DNA from: Medakamo hakoo
Lineage: Eukaryota; Chlorophyta; Trebouxiophyceae; Coccomyxaceae
NCBI GenBank assembly: GCA_026636295.1
Contig: CP089456.1
Location: forward strand, 682,001-746,000
Direction: 5' to 3'
Length of the DNA: 64,000 bases
The translations under genes were made by a program, and so were the position numbers. Below the pieces are notes generated by a model. That model was not told the origin of the DNA. It ran no database searches and was given only the letters and a program-made list of their open reading frames with translations. Shown in pieces: positions 1 through 9,481 of this stretch; within the stretch, counting starts at the first letter, position 1, and the number at the start of each line of letters is the position of its first letter.

Positions 1-600
1 CGCCGGGGCCGCCAGGGAAGCCGCCAAAGCCGCCGCCGCCGCCCGGAAACCCGCCGCCCCCGCCCGGCGGCGGCGGGCCGTGCTTCAGCCCTTCCTCGCC
101 GTACATGTCGTAGATCTGCTTTTTTTGAGGGTCGGACAGCACTTCATACGCTTCGGAAACTTCTTTGAACTTGTCCGCCGCGGCCGGGTTGCCCTGGTTT
201 TTGTCCTGGTGGGATGGTGTGTGTGTGTGTGCGTGGGGATGGGAGTGGGATGGGAGGGGGTGAGCCCACGGACAGCGGCGTGGCGCGCGGCGCTGGAGGA
301 ATGAAAGTCGACAAACGAGGACGACCACCCGACCACAGCCCCACAACTCACCGGGTGCCACTTCATGGCCAGCTTGCGGTAGGCTGTGTGGTGGTTTGGC
401 GGGAGGTGGGGGCGTGGGTCCGTGAGAAAACGATGCGAGAAGGCGGCCGGCACGTGGACTGTGGCGCGGAAGAGCCCGGGCTGCCACGAGTTCCAATGCT
501 GTGCCCGCGGCCCGTTCACCCACACCACCCTACCTTTCTTGAGCTCATCATCGGTCGCGCCCTTGGACACGCCCAGGACTTGGTAGTAGTCGCGGCCCAT
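1..600 (-). CDS. DnaJ/Hsp40 co-chaperone, partial (N-terminal part)
   Basis: J-domain co-chaperone that stimulates Hsp70 ATPase. The start at 600 opens with [20 protein letters not shown], the usual DnaJB-type N-terminus. Three exons read 600..534, 383..352 and 205..1; the gene runs off the left edge. Splicing joins [16 protein letters not shown] to [13 protein letters not shown], restoring the HPD tripeptide at about residues 32-34, which is needed for Hsp70 stimulation. Introns are GT-AG (donors gtaggg and gtgagt). After the J domain the sequence enters a Gly/Phe/Pro-rich stretch with no cysteine repeats, so it is a type II (DnaJB-like) Hsp40, probably cytosolic or nuclear. The substrate-binding C-terminus lies outside the window. 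It is divergent from the FYR-domain gene. Confidence 0.93.
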
Positions 601-981
601 GGCTGAGTCGACGCGCGCGCGTTTGCGGTCTGCGCCGGCGCTTGACGCGTGCGCCGACGCCGTTGTGCCTCTTTCGTGTGAGCGCGGCGTGCGTGCAACG
701 GGTTGCCGCACGCAGCAGTGAGGGTTGGACAAACGTGTAAGAGGCTGCGCGAGGGTGGGTGGTGTGCGCAGGCCTCGTGGGTCGCGCCCCCGGGTTTGCT
801 GTGAAAAAAATGAAAACGGAGTGGGAGCACAGATGGGCGCGGCGCCCGCCCCGCGCCCCACTGGCTTCATTGGCGACCGCGAACGCCGAGCCGCGGCTCA
901 AAAACCGCCGCCGTTGCCGGCCTTTTCAAACGTGCACCTCTCGCACAGCGACTGCCAGTGGAACGCTGAGACACTCCTGCA
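601..981. promoter_or_regulatory. Shared upstream region of DnaJ (-) and FYR protein (+)
   Basis: These 381 bp lie between two divergent start codons and hold no coding signal I can support. An ATTGG (CCAAT box read toward DnaJ) sits near 872. No clear heat-shock element was seen, so nothing marks DnaJ as heat-inducible. TATA-like sequence is absent. Confidence 0.4.
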
Positions 982-2031
982 ATGACGCCTGTGCAGCGTG
1001 GTCGCAGCGGACACGTCCGCAGTGCCAGCGCCGCCGGCCCGCAAGCAGGCCCGAGCGACGCATGCGCTGCGACCACCCCGCCCGATGGCCTGTCTGCGTA
1101 TGAAGCCGCCCGGGCCGCCCGGATCGCCCAGAACGCAGCCCGCCTGGCCGCGCTGGGCATCCCAGGGGCGGCACAGGCGATGGCGCCTGCCCCGCCGCGC
1201 CCGCGGCCGCCCGCGGTGCGCCGACCCCGGCCCACGGCTCCACCTTTGTCACCTCGAGCCACGCGCGCGCTCCGCCCGCGCCCGCCGCCCCGCGCCCTCC
1301 CAGCGCCGTCGGCCGCCGAACTGCGCCACCGCCGGCCCGCGACGGCCTGGTCACCCTCGGACCTGGACCCCATCCCACGCACGGTCGTGGGCCCCTTCAC
1401 CACCCGGTGCGGGACGCTGACGATCCACTCGCTCGGCCGGCTCGTGCACGCGTCGCCGGACGAGTCGCTGTGCGCCTCCACCTGGTGGTCGTCAGCGGGC
1501 GCCCGCTTTCGGCACGCGTACACGGCCGGGTACAGCGCGACGCGGCACCGGGCTTTAGGAGGGCGCGACTTCAAGTGTGAGGTCGCACTCTGCGAAGGCA
1601 CGGGCGCACCCGTGTTTCGGGTGACCGACCTCGACCGGGGGCGGGGTTTCACGGGGCCGAGCCCGACACGCCCCTGGACGGCACACTGCATCCAAACTGG
1701 TACGGGCGTGCGCGTGTCAGGTCCGCTGTTTTACGGGTTCACGCACGTCCTGGTGCAGGCCGCGCTGTCGGCGATGGTGATGGGAGGTGGCGGGGCAGGG
1801 CAGCCACCGCCGCCCGCGCTGTCGGCGATGGTGATGGGAGGTGGCGGGGCAGGGCAGCCACCGCCGCCCGCGCTGTCGGCGATGGTGATGGGAGGTGGCG
1901 GGGCAGGGCAGCCACCGCCGCCCGCACTGCGGTCTCCCAGCCTGGGGAGTGGAGGCGTCGCGGAGCCCTCGCCCTCTCCCTCCCCTCCACACCAGCAGCG
2001 CCGGGTGAGGCGGCGGGCGGCGGCGGCGTGA
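982..2031 (+). CDS. FYR (FYRN/FYRC)-domain protein, probably nuclear
   Basis: Single-exon gene, 349 aa. Residues from about 136 to 255 follow the FYRN-FYRC pattern seen in chromatin proteins such as MLL-type and JMJ-type regulators: a GTLTIHSLGRL start, a GYSATRHRAL segment, VFRVTDLDRG, then W..H and GPLFYGF near the end. FYR domains usually sit in histone-modifying complexes. No SET, JmjC or PHD partner is present, so this is a stand-alone FYR protein. Near the N-terminus (about residues 38-58) is a helix YEAARAARIAQNAARLAAL that resembles a motif common in plant nuclear proteins. The C-terminal part is low complexity and contains three perfect 18-aa repeats. The function of the intact protein is inferred from the domain only. 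Confidence 0.75.
   Translation: MTPVQRGRSGHVRSASAAGPQAGPSDACAATTPPDGLSAYEAARAARIAQNAARLAALGIPGAAQAMAPAPPRPRPPAVRRPRPTAPPLSPRATRALRPRPPPRALPAPSAAELRHRRPATAWSPSDLDPIPRTVVGPFTTRCGTLTIHSLGRLVHASPDESLCASTWWSSAGARFRHAYTAGYSATRHRALGGRDFKCEVALCEGTGAPVFRVTDLDRGRGFTGPSPTRPWTAHCIQTGTGVRVSGPLFYGFTHVLVQAALSAMVMGGGGAGQPPPPALSAMVMGGGGAGQPPPPALSAMVMGGGGAGQPPPPALRSPSLGSGGVAEPSPSPSPPHQQRRVRRRAAAA
1762..1923 (+). repeat. Three perfect tandem copies of a 54-bp coding repeat
   Basis: Copies start at 1762, 1816 and 1870 and appear identical base for base. Each encodes the 18 residues ALSAMVMGGGGAGQPPPP, in frame, at residues 261-314 of the FYR-domain protein. Identity at third positions shows that the array is young or kept uniform by conversion. 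Confidence 0.95.
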
Positions 2032-2154
2032 GTGGAAGGCATGAAAACAAACGGTGTCCTCTCCTCGGGTCTACAAAAACAAAAAAAGGTCTCTTCTGCC
2101 ACTCCATCCATCTCCATGTCCATGCCGTCCACACCACGCGCGCCAACTGCACCC

Positions 2155-3483
2155 TCACGCCGCGCCAACCTTTTTCAGCGCCAGGTAGCCGGCGAACAGC
2201 GCGACGGGCGCGAGCGCGACGCCCACCGCGACGAGGCCCATCACCCGCGCCGCCGCTTCGGCTTCCGGGTCCTCGCCCTCCTCCGGCAGGTACGGCACCA
2301 GGTTGTACGTCGATTCCATCATCGTGAAGTAGCGGCGGTACGCGGACCGCACGCCGCCGGACAGGTCCATGGTCGACACCTTCAGGTTGTCGGCCGCGAC
2401 GAAGCCGAAGATCATTTGTTTGGCCCGCTTGGCGACCTCGCCCGTCGGGTGGGCCGCCAACCGTTTGTAGGCGGCGTACGCCTCATCCCGCCGGCCCAGC
2501 GAATCGTCGCAGATGGCTTTGTTCAGGGCGGCCAGGCCACCCACGCGGGAACGGGGCGGGACGCGGGCAGCCGCCGCCCCTAAAATCTCCGACGCGCCGG
2601 CCAGGTTGCCCGCCTTCATCTGTCGCAGGCCCGTCGCCAGCTCAGCCTCGGCCGCCGCCATCTCTTCCATGTTGACCTCGTCCAGGCCGGCCTTCTTCTT
2701 GAACGCGTCCAGCAGGGCGGCCGTGCGCGCCGCGCGCGCGGCGGCTTCTTCAGGCGTCTCCAAAGGTTCGCCCGGGCGGATCGTCCGGCCGCCGCCGTAG
2801 GCCTTGGAAATGTCTTTCGGGCGTTCGAACACGCCCCAGGTTGAGACTTTGGGCTTGTAATCCGCGGACGCGGGCGCCGTCGTGGAGGTGGTGGTGGAGG
2901 TGGTCTCGGACGAGGGCTGGGCGGCGGAGGCCGGCGCTCCAGCCGCCGCTGCCGCCGCCGCGGCCGCGTCCTCGTCCGAGCTCGACGCCACGCCGCGACG
3001 AATGACCGCGCCCGGCCTCGCCGTGATGACCTCGCCACCACGCTCCCGTTCCTCGGCTTCCCGCAGCCGCGCCAAGTCTTCCGGGCGCAGCGTTGGGTCG
3101 GCCGCGAGGTCGGGCGACAGGCCGGCCGACGCCGCTCCCGCCAGGAAGGGCGCTGCAGTGGAGGCTGACCCGCCTGACACGCCTGGTGAGGGCGGCGGGT
3201 GCGTGGCCGGCGCGCTGCGGGTGGCCTTGTACGCTTTCGCGGCGGCCAGCTTGGCCGCGAGCGCGGGTGGGAGGTCCGAGCCGGTCGATGATGGTGGGGT
3301 TGGAGGCGACGCCTCGCCAGGCCCAAGGGAGGCGCCGTCGCCCTTGGCTGTCGCCCGGGTCAGACCCAGGCTTCTCTCAAGCCTCCGCCTGGGTGGCAAT
3401 TGACGGGCGTGGGCGGCGGAGTTGGCGGTAGTCGACGGGCACGCCGAAAGGCGCGCCACGCGCGCCCGCGCCAGCGCGGCCAT
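2155..3483 (-). CDS. Conserved green-lineage plastid membrane protein with helical repeats
   Basis: Single-exon gene, 442 aa. The N-terminus is Arg/Ala/Ser-rich and free of acidic residues, as expected of a chloroplast transit peptide. A low-complexity linker leads to the conserved block YKPKVSTWGVFERPKDISK plus YGGGRTIRPGE near residue 210. I recall this block from uncharacterised chloroplast proteins of land plants and algae. Residues of about 280-370 look like TPR-type helical pairs. A hydrophobic segment near the C-terminus (about 417-438) ends in KK, suggesting one membrane anchor. No enzyme motif is visible. The plastid location is inferred; the function is unknown. It is divergent from adenylosuccinate synthetase across 233 bp. 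Confidence 0.7.
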   Translation of the reverse strand: MAALARARVARLSACPSTTANSAAHARQLPPRRRLERSLGLTRATAKGDGASLGPGEASPPTPPSSTGSDLPPALAAKLAAAKAYKATRSAPATHPPPSPGVSGGSASTAAPFLAGAASAGLSPDLAADPTLRPEDLARLREAEERERGGEVITARPGAVIRRGVASSSDEDAAAAAAAAAGAPASAAQPSSETTSTTTSTTAPASADYKPKVSTWGVFERPKDISKAYGGGRTIRPGEPLETPEEAAARAARTAALLDAFKKKAGLDEVNMEEMAAAEAELATGLRQMKAGNLAGASEILGAAAARVPPRSRVGGLAALNKAICDDSLGRRDEAYAAYKRLAAHPTGEVAKRAKQMIFGFVAADNLKVSTMDLSGGVRSAYRRYFTMMESTYNLVPYLPEEGEDPEAEAAARVMGLVAVGVALAPVALFAGYLALKKVGAA

Positions 3484-3716
3484 CTTCTCCGCCCGCGAAG
3501 AGCCGACGGACGGAGACGGCGCGCGGATGGGCTAGGGCAGGACACGGCGCACCAGGCGGAGAGGTTGGAGCGAGGCTGAAAGCTGGCGCACGACAGGGCG
3601 GCGGCGGGCCGTGCGCTCCTGTGACACAGGCGAACGAAAGAATGCGCGGCCTTGCTGCGCGGCACTAAACAGAGACCGATTCGCTCGGCGGCCCGCACCC
3701 CCGAAAAAACACAACG

Positions 3717-5308
3717 ATGCAGGCCGCCCGCATCCCCACTCGCCGCCCGTGCGCCTGCGGCGCGGGCAGCCGTCCTGGACCGTCCACCCCGCGGTGCAAG
3801 CCGGCCGGCCAGGTCGCCACCCGCCGCAGCGCGGGCGTTCTGTCTCGCACCGCCGCCAAGCCCACACGCACGTCTGCCGTCCCCGCCCCGGGCGTCGAAC
3901 GCCCGTCCGCCCAGGTCGTCGTCGTCCTGGGCACGCAGTGGGGCGATGAGGGCAAGGGCAAGCTGGTCGACATCCTGGCGAGAGAGTTTGACATCGTGGC
4001 CCGGGCGCAGGTGAGGGCGGAGCGAGCCTTTTTTTTCCTGCTGCGCGTTTTCCTGCCCGTTCGCCCGACCCACCACCCCCTCTCACCACCCACACCCCCA
4101 CACCCCATCCCACCCCATCCCAGGGCGGCGCCAACGCGGGCCACACCATCTACGACGACGCCGGCACCAAGTACAAGCTGCACCTCATCCCCTCCGGCAT
4201 CCTGCACCCGCGCGCCCGGTGCGTCGTGGGCAACGGCGTCGTCGTCCACCTGCCCGGCTTTTTCGAGGAGCTGGCGACGCTCGCGGCGCAGGGCGTCACC
4301 CCCGCCCCCGGCCGCCTCCTCATCTCCGACCGCGCGCACCTGCTGTTCGACCTGCACAAGGAGGTCGACGGCGCGCGTGAGGCCGAACTGGCGGGCGGCC
4401 AGATCGGGACGACCAAGCGCGGCATCGGCCCCGCGTACGCGTCCAAGGCGACGCGCAACGGCGCGCGCGTGGGCGACCTGCGCGACGTCGAGCGCGTCCT
4501 GGCCCCCCGCCTACGCGCCCTCGCCGCCGACGCCGCCGCCCGCTTCCCCGGCATCGACTACGACGTCGAAGCCGACATCGAGCGGTACAAGGCCTACGCC
4601 GAAAAGGTGCTGCCCCTGATCGGCGACACCGTGGCCGAGGTCAACGACGCGCTCGACGCGGGGGCGCGCGTCCTCGTGGAGGGCGCCAACGCGACGATGC
4701 TGGACCTGGACTTTGGCACGTACCCCTTTGTCACGTCGTCCAACCCGTCCATTGGCGGCGTCATCGCCGGCCTGGGCCTGGCGCCGTCCAAGCTGGGCGC
4801 GGTCATCGGCGTGGCCAAAGCGTACACGACGCGCGTCGGCGCGGGGCCGTACCCCACCGAGATCGAGGGCGCCCTCGCCGATGAGCTGCGGGCCGTCGGC
4901 GCCGAGTACGGCACGACGACGGGCCGGCCCCGCCGCATCGGCTGGCTGGACATCCCCGCCCTGCGCTACGCCGCCCGCATCAATGGGCTGACGCACCTCA
5001 ACCTGACCAAGCTGGACGTCCTGTCGGGGCTGGACACCATCCGCGTCGGCGTGGGGTACGAGCTGGACGGGGCGCGCCTCAAGTCCTTTCCGTCGTCCAT
5101 TGGGGACCTGGAACGCGTCAAGGTGGTGTACGAAGACTTGCCCGGGTGGAAGGCGGACATCTCCGGCGCGCGGGCGTGGGACGACCTGCCGCCCGCGGCC
5201 AAGGCTTACATCGCGCGCGTGGAGCAGCTCGTGGGCGTCAAGTGTGCGTGGATTGGCGTGGGGCCGGGGAGGGATGCGATCGTCACGCAACCCGGCACGG
5301 TCGAGTGA
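3717..5308 (+). CDS. ADSS: Adenylosuccinate synthetase, plastid-type
   Basis: Converts IMP, GTP and aspartate to adenylosuccinate, the first committed step to AMP; in plants the enzyme is in plastids. Exons are 3717..4010 and 4124..5308, giving 492 aa; the 113-bp intron has a gtgagg donor. Family motifs are all present: the P-loop [22 protein letters not shown] just after the splice, [10 protein letters not shown], and [16 protein letters not shown]. About 65 residues of Arg/Pro/Ala-rich sequence precede the conserved core, consistent with a transit peptide. The reading frame is clean to TGA at 5306-5308. Its 3' end converges on the torsin-like gene, 113 bp away. Confidence 0.96.
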
Positions 5309-5421
5309 AGGGGTGGTGGTGGTGGTGGGTGGGAGGGCGGAGGGCGTGCAACAAAAAAAAACGGGGCGCGTGAACAGGTGTGGGCTTGTCCCCTCTCTCG
5401 TCTGTGTGTGTGTGTGTGTTT

Positions 5422-6948
5422 CTACTCTGCATCGACGACCGCCTCGCCGACCACGACCTCCAACCCCCGCCCGTCCGGCGCCACGACCAGCGTCCCTCGC
5501 CTCAAAACAAGCGGGCCCTCCTCGCCCGCCGATCCAGCCTCCGCGGCGGCCGCGCGCACAGCCCGCGTCACGTACCGGGTGACGAGCGTCGCGACCTCGC
5601 GCGCGCCCTCGATGGGGTAGTGGCGGTGGGTGTGGCCGGCGCGGCGGCCGGTGCCGCTCCCACGCCCGCCGCCGCCGTTGCCCAGCCCCAACGGCTCGCC
5701 CACGTCGATGCGCGCGGTCAAAAAGTCCAGGACGGCATCCTCCCACACGAGGCGCAAGCCCGCCTCCGCTTCCGCCCTCGCGGCGCGGGCTGCCAGGCGC
5801 CGAGCCAGGAGGGCGCGGACGTGGGCCGTGTGCAGCGGCAGGAACGGCAGGAAAAAATCGACGGCCGCCAGCGCCCGCACGGTGTCGGCGGGCGCTTCGC
5901 ATCCCGAGGACGCCCAGCCTGTGTACACGGCATCTTTCAGCAGGCGGGCCGCGGTCTCGGGCGCCAGCCGAGCCCGGCCGTCGCCGTCGGCCGCCAAAGC
6001 AGCCGCGGCGGCCGCGTCGCCTGCGGCCGCCGCGGCTTCCGCCTCCTCCGTCGCGGCGGCTAAGGCGGACGCCAGGTGTGCGTATCCCGTGTTCGACTCC
6101 AGGATCACAATGGCCCGGGACAGGTCCGGCATGGTGAGGGTGGGAGGAGGCGGCGCGGACGAGTTGGTGGGCCCGCCGCCGCCAGGCGGCTGGCCTCGTG
6201 GCCGACCACGACCACTGCCCCCACTCCCGCCGCCGCTGCCGGCCAGCATGGCCCGGAACAGCCCGCGCGCCGCGCAGTCCAGCTTGTCGTACTCTTCCAC
6301 GACGATGACCGATGCCGGGTGCGAGGTCGCGTGGGAAGCCAGGGCGCGCCGCGTGGCGGCGAGCTGCGCCTCCCCCGCCGGCCCGCCCCCAAAGTCCATC
6401 CCAAAAAACACACGGTACGCCGGGCAGCCCCTCCCCGGGCACGCCCAGCCTGGGTCGGCCGGGTGCGTGCCCGATGGGGCGTACAGGGCGGCCGCCGTCA
6501 GCGCGTGCGCCAGGGTCTTGCCGACGCCGGGCGGGCCGTGGGCCGAGAGGACGAGCGGTTTGGGGACGGACGGCGGCGCTGGGTGGTGCGGGCGCCCGCC
6601 GCCCCCACTTTCCCGCGCTTCCAAGCCCGCCACGAAGTCGCAGACCGCGTCCGCGAGTTGGCGCACCGCCAGGCCCTGGCCGATGAGGTGGGCCGACAGG
6701 TGGGCTTCCAAGCGGTCGCACGCGCCGGGCGGGAAGCGGGTCGGGCCTAGCGGGGGTGGGAGTGGATGGTTGGGTGGGGGTGGAGCGAGAGGAGAAACAG
6801 GCGACGCCTTGTCGCACGCACGCCCTGCAATTGTCGCACCTCCCAGCAGGCTGATGACGACGCCAGCCAGGGCGGCCGCGGCGGACCAGCCCAGCAGGGC
6901 GAGGCCCATTTTTTGTCGACCGGCGAAAGAAACAGGACAATGCTGCAA
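5422..6948 (-). CDS. Torsin-like AAA+ ATPase, membrane-anchored
   Basis: Single-exon gene of 508 aa from 6948, or 495 aa from the Met at 6909, which directly precedes a hydrophobic segment (about residues 14-42) able to act as signal or anchor. The core follows torsins in order: HLIGQGLAVRQLADAV, KPLVLSAHGPPGVGKT (Walker A at 138-145), VIVVEEYDKLD (Walker B at about 214-224), AIVILESNTG, and VDFFLPFLPLHTAHVRALL, the last being very close to the torsinA C-terminal block. Differences: Walker A has the usual GKT where animal torsins have GKN, and Walker B carries EE in place of DE. Torsins work in the ER lumen and nuclear envelope. Location and partner here are inferred. It shares its promoter with the gene at 7154. 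Confidence 0.75.
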   Translation of the reverse strand: MQHCPVSFAGRQKMGLALLGWSAAAALAGVVISLLGGATIAGRACDKASPVSPLAPPPPNHPLPPPLGPTRFPPGACDRLEAHLSAHLIGQGLAVRQLADAVCDFVAGLEARESGGGGRPHHPAPPSVPKPLVLSAHGPPGVGKTLAHALTAAALYAPSGTHPADPGWACPGRGCPAYRVFFGMDFGGGPAGEAQLAATRRALASHATSHPASVIVVEEYDKLDCAARGLFRAMLAGSGGGSGGSGRGRPRGQPPGGGGPTNSSAPPPPTLTMPDLSRAIVILESNTGYAHLASALAAATEEAEAAAAAGDAAAAAALAADGDGRARLAPETAARLLKDAVYTGWASSGCEAPADTVRALAAVDFFLPFLPLHTAHVRALLARRLAARAARAEAEAGLRLVWEDAVLDFLTARIDVGEPLGLGNGGGGRGSGTGRRAGHTHRHYPIEGAREVATLVTRYVTRAVRAAAAEAGSAGEEGPLVLRRGTLVVAPDGRGLEVVVGEAVVDAE

Positions 6949-7153
6949 GCGCGCCTTCCCCGCGCTTCACACTAGAGAAGAAACTAGCGCCCGCAAGAAA
7001 AAAAGGGCCGCTCCTTCTTGCGACCTGTTCACGATGCCGCCCGGCTCCGGCGGGGAGCCGGGCGACAGCCGTGAGCGTCCGCATCGACCGCCGGCGTCAG
7101 TCAGACCGCCGCCTCGGCCCTCGTTTAGCACGCCCCTTCAGTCGACGCCGAGC
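6949..7153. promoter_or_regulatory. Divergent promoter, torsin-like (-) and CPR5-like (+)
   Basis: Only 205 bp (244 bp if the inner torsin start at 6909 is used) separate the two start codons. The stretch includes TCACACTAGAGAAG and an A-rich run, with no recognisable TATA box. An in-frame ATG at 7034 could extend the right-hand protein by 40 residues. Confidence 0.45.
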
Positions 7154-9481
7154 ATGCATGCGTCTCGCCGCCGCAGCCTCGCCACCTCCACGGCCGCCCT
7201 GGCCCTGCTTACCCTCCTCACCAGCAGTGTGGCAGGCGCGGTCAGCCTGCCGCAGCCTCCTGTGGCGAGCGGCGCGCGCGCCGCCGTCGCCCGGGCCGCG
7301 CACTTGCACGCGTCCGCCGGTCCGCCTCACCTCGTGCCACCCCGCCCGCTGCCCGGCTTGGCCAGTGCGTCCCCACGCGGCTGGGATGCCGCCCGCGCCG
7401 CGGCGGCGGTTGACGACGACGCCGTCCTGCGCGCTGTGCGGGAGGGCGGGAACGAGTGGCGGGAGGCGTCGCCGGAGCCGCAGCAGCCGCACCACCACCC
7501 TTCGGGAGGGAGCTGGGCGGCAGGCGGCGGCGGGCGTGCTGCTGTCCCGCCACCACGCCCGCTGCCGCCGCCTCCGCCCGCCGGGCGGCCGGCTTTCAAG
7601 CCGCCCACCCACGGCGACGCCTGGAGCGTGGCGCCAGCTCAATCTGCTCCGCCCTGGCGCCCGACGGCGGTGGGCGTCGCCGGGGTCACCATGGCCGCGG
7701 CGCTGTTGGTGGGCGCGGGCTGGGCCGCCGGCCTGGCCACGGCTGGGGGCAGCAACCCGTCGCCGTCTCCCAGCCGGGCGCGCGCCGCCCGCCGCGCCGT
7801 TGCCGCCGCCCGCCGCAATCGGTGCCGGGTCATGGTTGTGAGGGCGGGCGCGGGCGGTGGCAAGCGGCAGGCGAGCGGGAGCGGTGCGGCTGACGGCCGC
7901 CCGCCGCGACCACCACCGCCCACGGCCACCGAAAACCCGCTGCCGCGCCCGGCCAGCGCGGCCTCCTCGTCCGGCGCCTCCTCCGCGGGCACGGCCTCTA
8001 CGCTGTCCTTGCGCGCCCGGTCGCCGCCGCCGCGGTCGTCGGCAGGAGACGCGCCGCCCGGCCCACCGCCGCCGCGGCACCGCCCGCCCGCTCCGCCCGC
8101 CCTGCCCGGCCCGCACGGCCGGGAACTCGAGGCCGCCGCCTCCACGGTCGGCGCCATGCTGGCCCGCATGGGCGTGGACCCGACAACCCTGGGCCCGGGC
8201 GACCGCCTGCGCCTGGCGCACCTGGTCCTCCAGACCTGGGCGGGCAGTGGGGCGGCGTCTGCCGCGGCCGCGTCGCGCGCGCTGGCGGCCGAACGCAACG
8301 CGGCCCTGCGCGCGACGGGCCGGGCGACGGCGGGCTTGCTGGCGGCCCAGCGCGGGCGGACGGCGCTGATCGCGGCGTCCGGTGCGGCGGCAGCCGTCCG
8401 CGCCCGGCTGGCGGACGCCTTGGCGGCTGGCCTGGGCGTCGCGCTGGTGGCCGCCGTGTGGTCGGGCGGGCGGGCCGGGCTGCTGTCTGGCCCGGCCGCG
8501 TCGTGCGGCGCGCCCCACTGGACCGCGCCGCCCTCCGCCACACCCACCAGCGGTGGCCTGTTTTGGCTGCTGGCCCGCCCCGGTGCCGCCCTGGGCGCGG
8601 CGGCTGAAACAGCCGCGGCCGCGGCGTGCTGGGTTGGCGCCTGGACGCATGCGCTGGCCGGCGGCGCCGCGCTCGCCGCCCTCGCCCGCGCCGTCTTGGG
8701 AGCCGGCTTGGCCGCGCCCGCGTCGTCCACCTCCCCACACGCCGCGCCGCTGACGCGGCTGGGCCTGCTGCTGGGCGGTGCGGTCGGCGCGGGCGGGTGG
8801 GTGGCGGTCGGCTGGCTGGGCGGGTCGCCCGGAGTGTGGGCGGCCGCCTGGGCGGCTTTCCTGTCCGCGCACGCCGCGGCCGGCGTCGCCCTCCCTCGCG
8901 CGGCTGGAAGGCGGGCCGCCGCCGCCGCTCGCGCGGCGTCCCGGGCGGGCGGTCGGCGCGGCGCCGACGCGGCCGCCGCCGCGGCGGGCGGGGCGGGCCT
9001 GTGCGCCCGCCCGGCCACGTCGGCGGGCCTCCTCGCTCTCCTGGCCTTTGCCCTGCCCCTGGCCGCGGGCGCGCTCCCGTTTTGGGGGGTGGGGGCCGGG
9101 GCGGCGGGCCTGGCCGCCTCCGCAGCCGCTCCCGCGCCCGCCTGGGCGGGCGTGCGTGGGGGCGTGCCCCTCACCCCACCCCCGCCGCACCTCCCGCGCC
9201 CGGCCTCCCCACCGCCGACCGCGCACCTGAAGACGGCGTGGACGCACCTGGCCGCCGCCGCCCGGGGCAGTGCGAAAGCTGCGGGATCTTCCCTGCGTGC
9301 AACCGCCGCTGCGACGGCTGTCGCGGCCCGGGACGCGGCCCGGGCCGAGGGCGGGCCTGTCGGGGCGCGCGCGCGCGCGGCCGCGGCGGCAGCTGCGCGC
9401 GGGCCAGCTGCCGCTGCAGCGGGCTGGGTCGGGCGCCGGGCTGAGGCGGCCAGGGACTGGCTGGCCCACGTGGGCCTCTAA
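7154..9481 (+). CDS. Multi-pass membrane protein, CPR5-like C-terminal region (tentative)
   Basis: Single-exon gene, 775 aa from 7154; this start directly precedes a hydrophobic N-terminal segment (MHASRRRSLATSTAAL onward). A Pro-rich stretch, a second hydrophobic segment near residue 180, and another Pro/Ala linker follow. From about residue 330 come a helical region and then four to five hydrophobic segments. The block LLLGGAVGAGGWVAVGWLGG, a W..W..FL..H segment, and FALPLAAGALPFWG near the end recall the membrane domain of plant CPR5, a transmembrane nucleoporin and defence/cell-cycle regulator. I matched this from memory, so treat it as a hypothesis. The extreme C-terminus is Ala/Arg-rich amphipathic helix. 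A cleavable signal peptide would be unusual for CPR5. Confidence 0.5.
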   Translation: MHASRRRSLATSTAALALLTLLTSSVAGAVSLPQPPVASGARAAVARAAHLHASAGPPHLVPPRPLPGLASASPRGWDAARAAAAVDDDAVLRAVREGGNEWREASPEPQQPHHHPSGGSWAAGGGGRAAVPPPRPLPPPPPAGRPAFKPPTHGDAWSVAPAQSAPPWRPTAVGVAGVTMAAALLVGAGWAAGLATAGGSNPSPSPSRARAARRAVAAARRNRCRVMVVRAGAGGGKRQASGSGAADGRPPRPPPPTATENPLPRPASAASSSGASSAGTASTLSLRARSPPPRSSAGDAPPGPPPPRHRPPAPPALPGPHGRELEAAASTVGAMLARMGVDPTTLGPGDRLRLAHLVLQTWAGSGAASAAAASRALAAERNAALRATGRATAGLLAAQRGRTALIAASGAAAAVRARLADALAAGLGVALVAAVWSGGRAGLLSGPAASCGAPHWTAPPSATPTSGGLFWLLARPGAALGAAAETAAAAACWVGAWTHALAGGAALAALARAVLGAGLAAPASSTSPHAAPLTRLGLLLGGAVGAGGWVAVGWLGGSPGVWAAAWAAFLSAHAAAGVALPRAAGRRAAAAARAASRAGGRRGADAAAAAAGGAGLCARPATSAGLLALLAFALPLAAGALPFWGVGAGAAGLAASAAAPAPAWAGVRGGVPLTPPPPHLPRPASPPPTAHLKTAWTHLAAAARGSAKAAGSSLRATAAATAVAARDAARAEGGPVGARARAAAAAAARGPAAAAAGWVGRRAEAARDWLAHVGL

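Noticed and set aside
4511-7084. Long open frame (over 850 codons) on the minus strand across adenylosuccinate synthetase
   Set aside because: It is antisense to a conserved enzyme, has Arg/Gly/Pro composition without domains, and arises because stop codons are rare at this GC content.
5630-7153. In-frame 5' extension of the CPR5-like gene through the torsin-like gene
   Set aside because: It is the antisense shadow of the torsin-like coding region; the start at 7154 or 7034 fits a gene start in the divergent gap.
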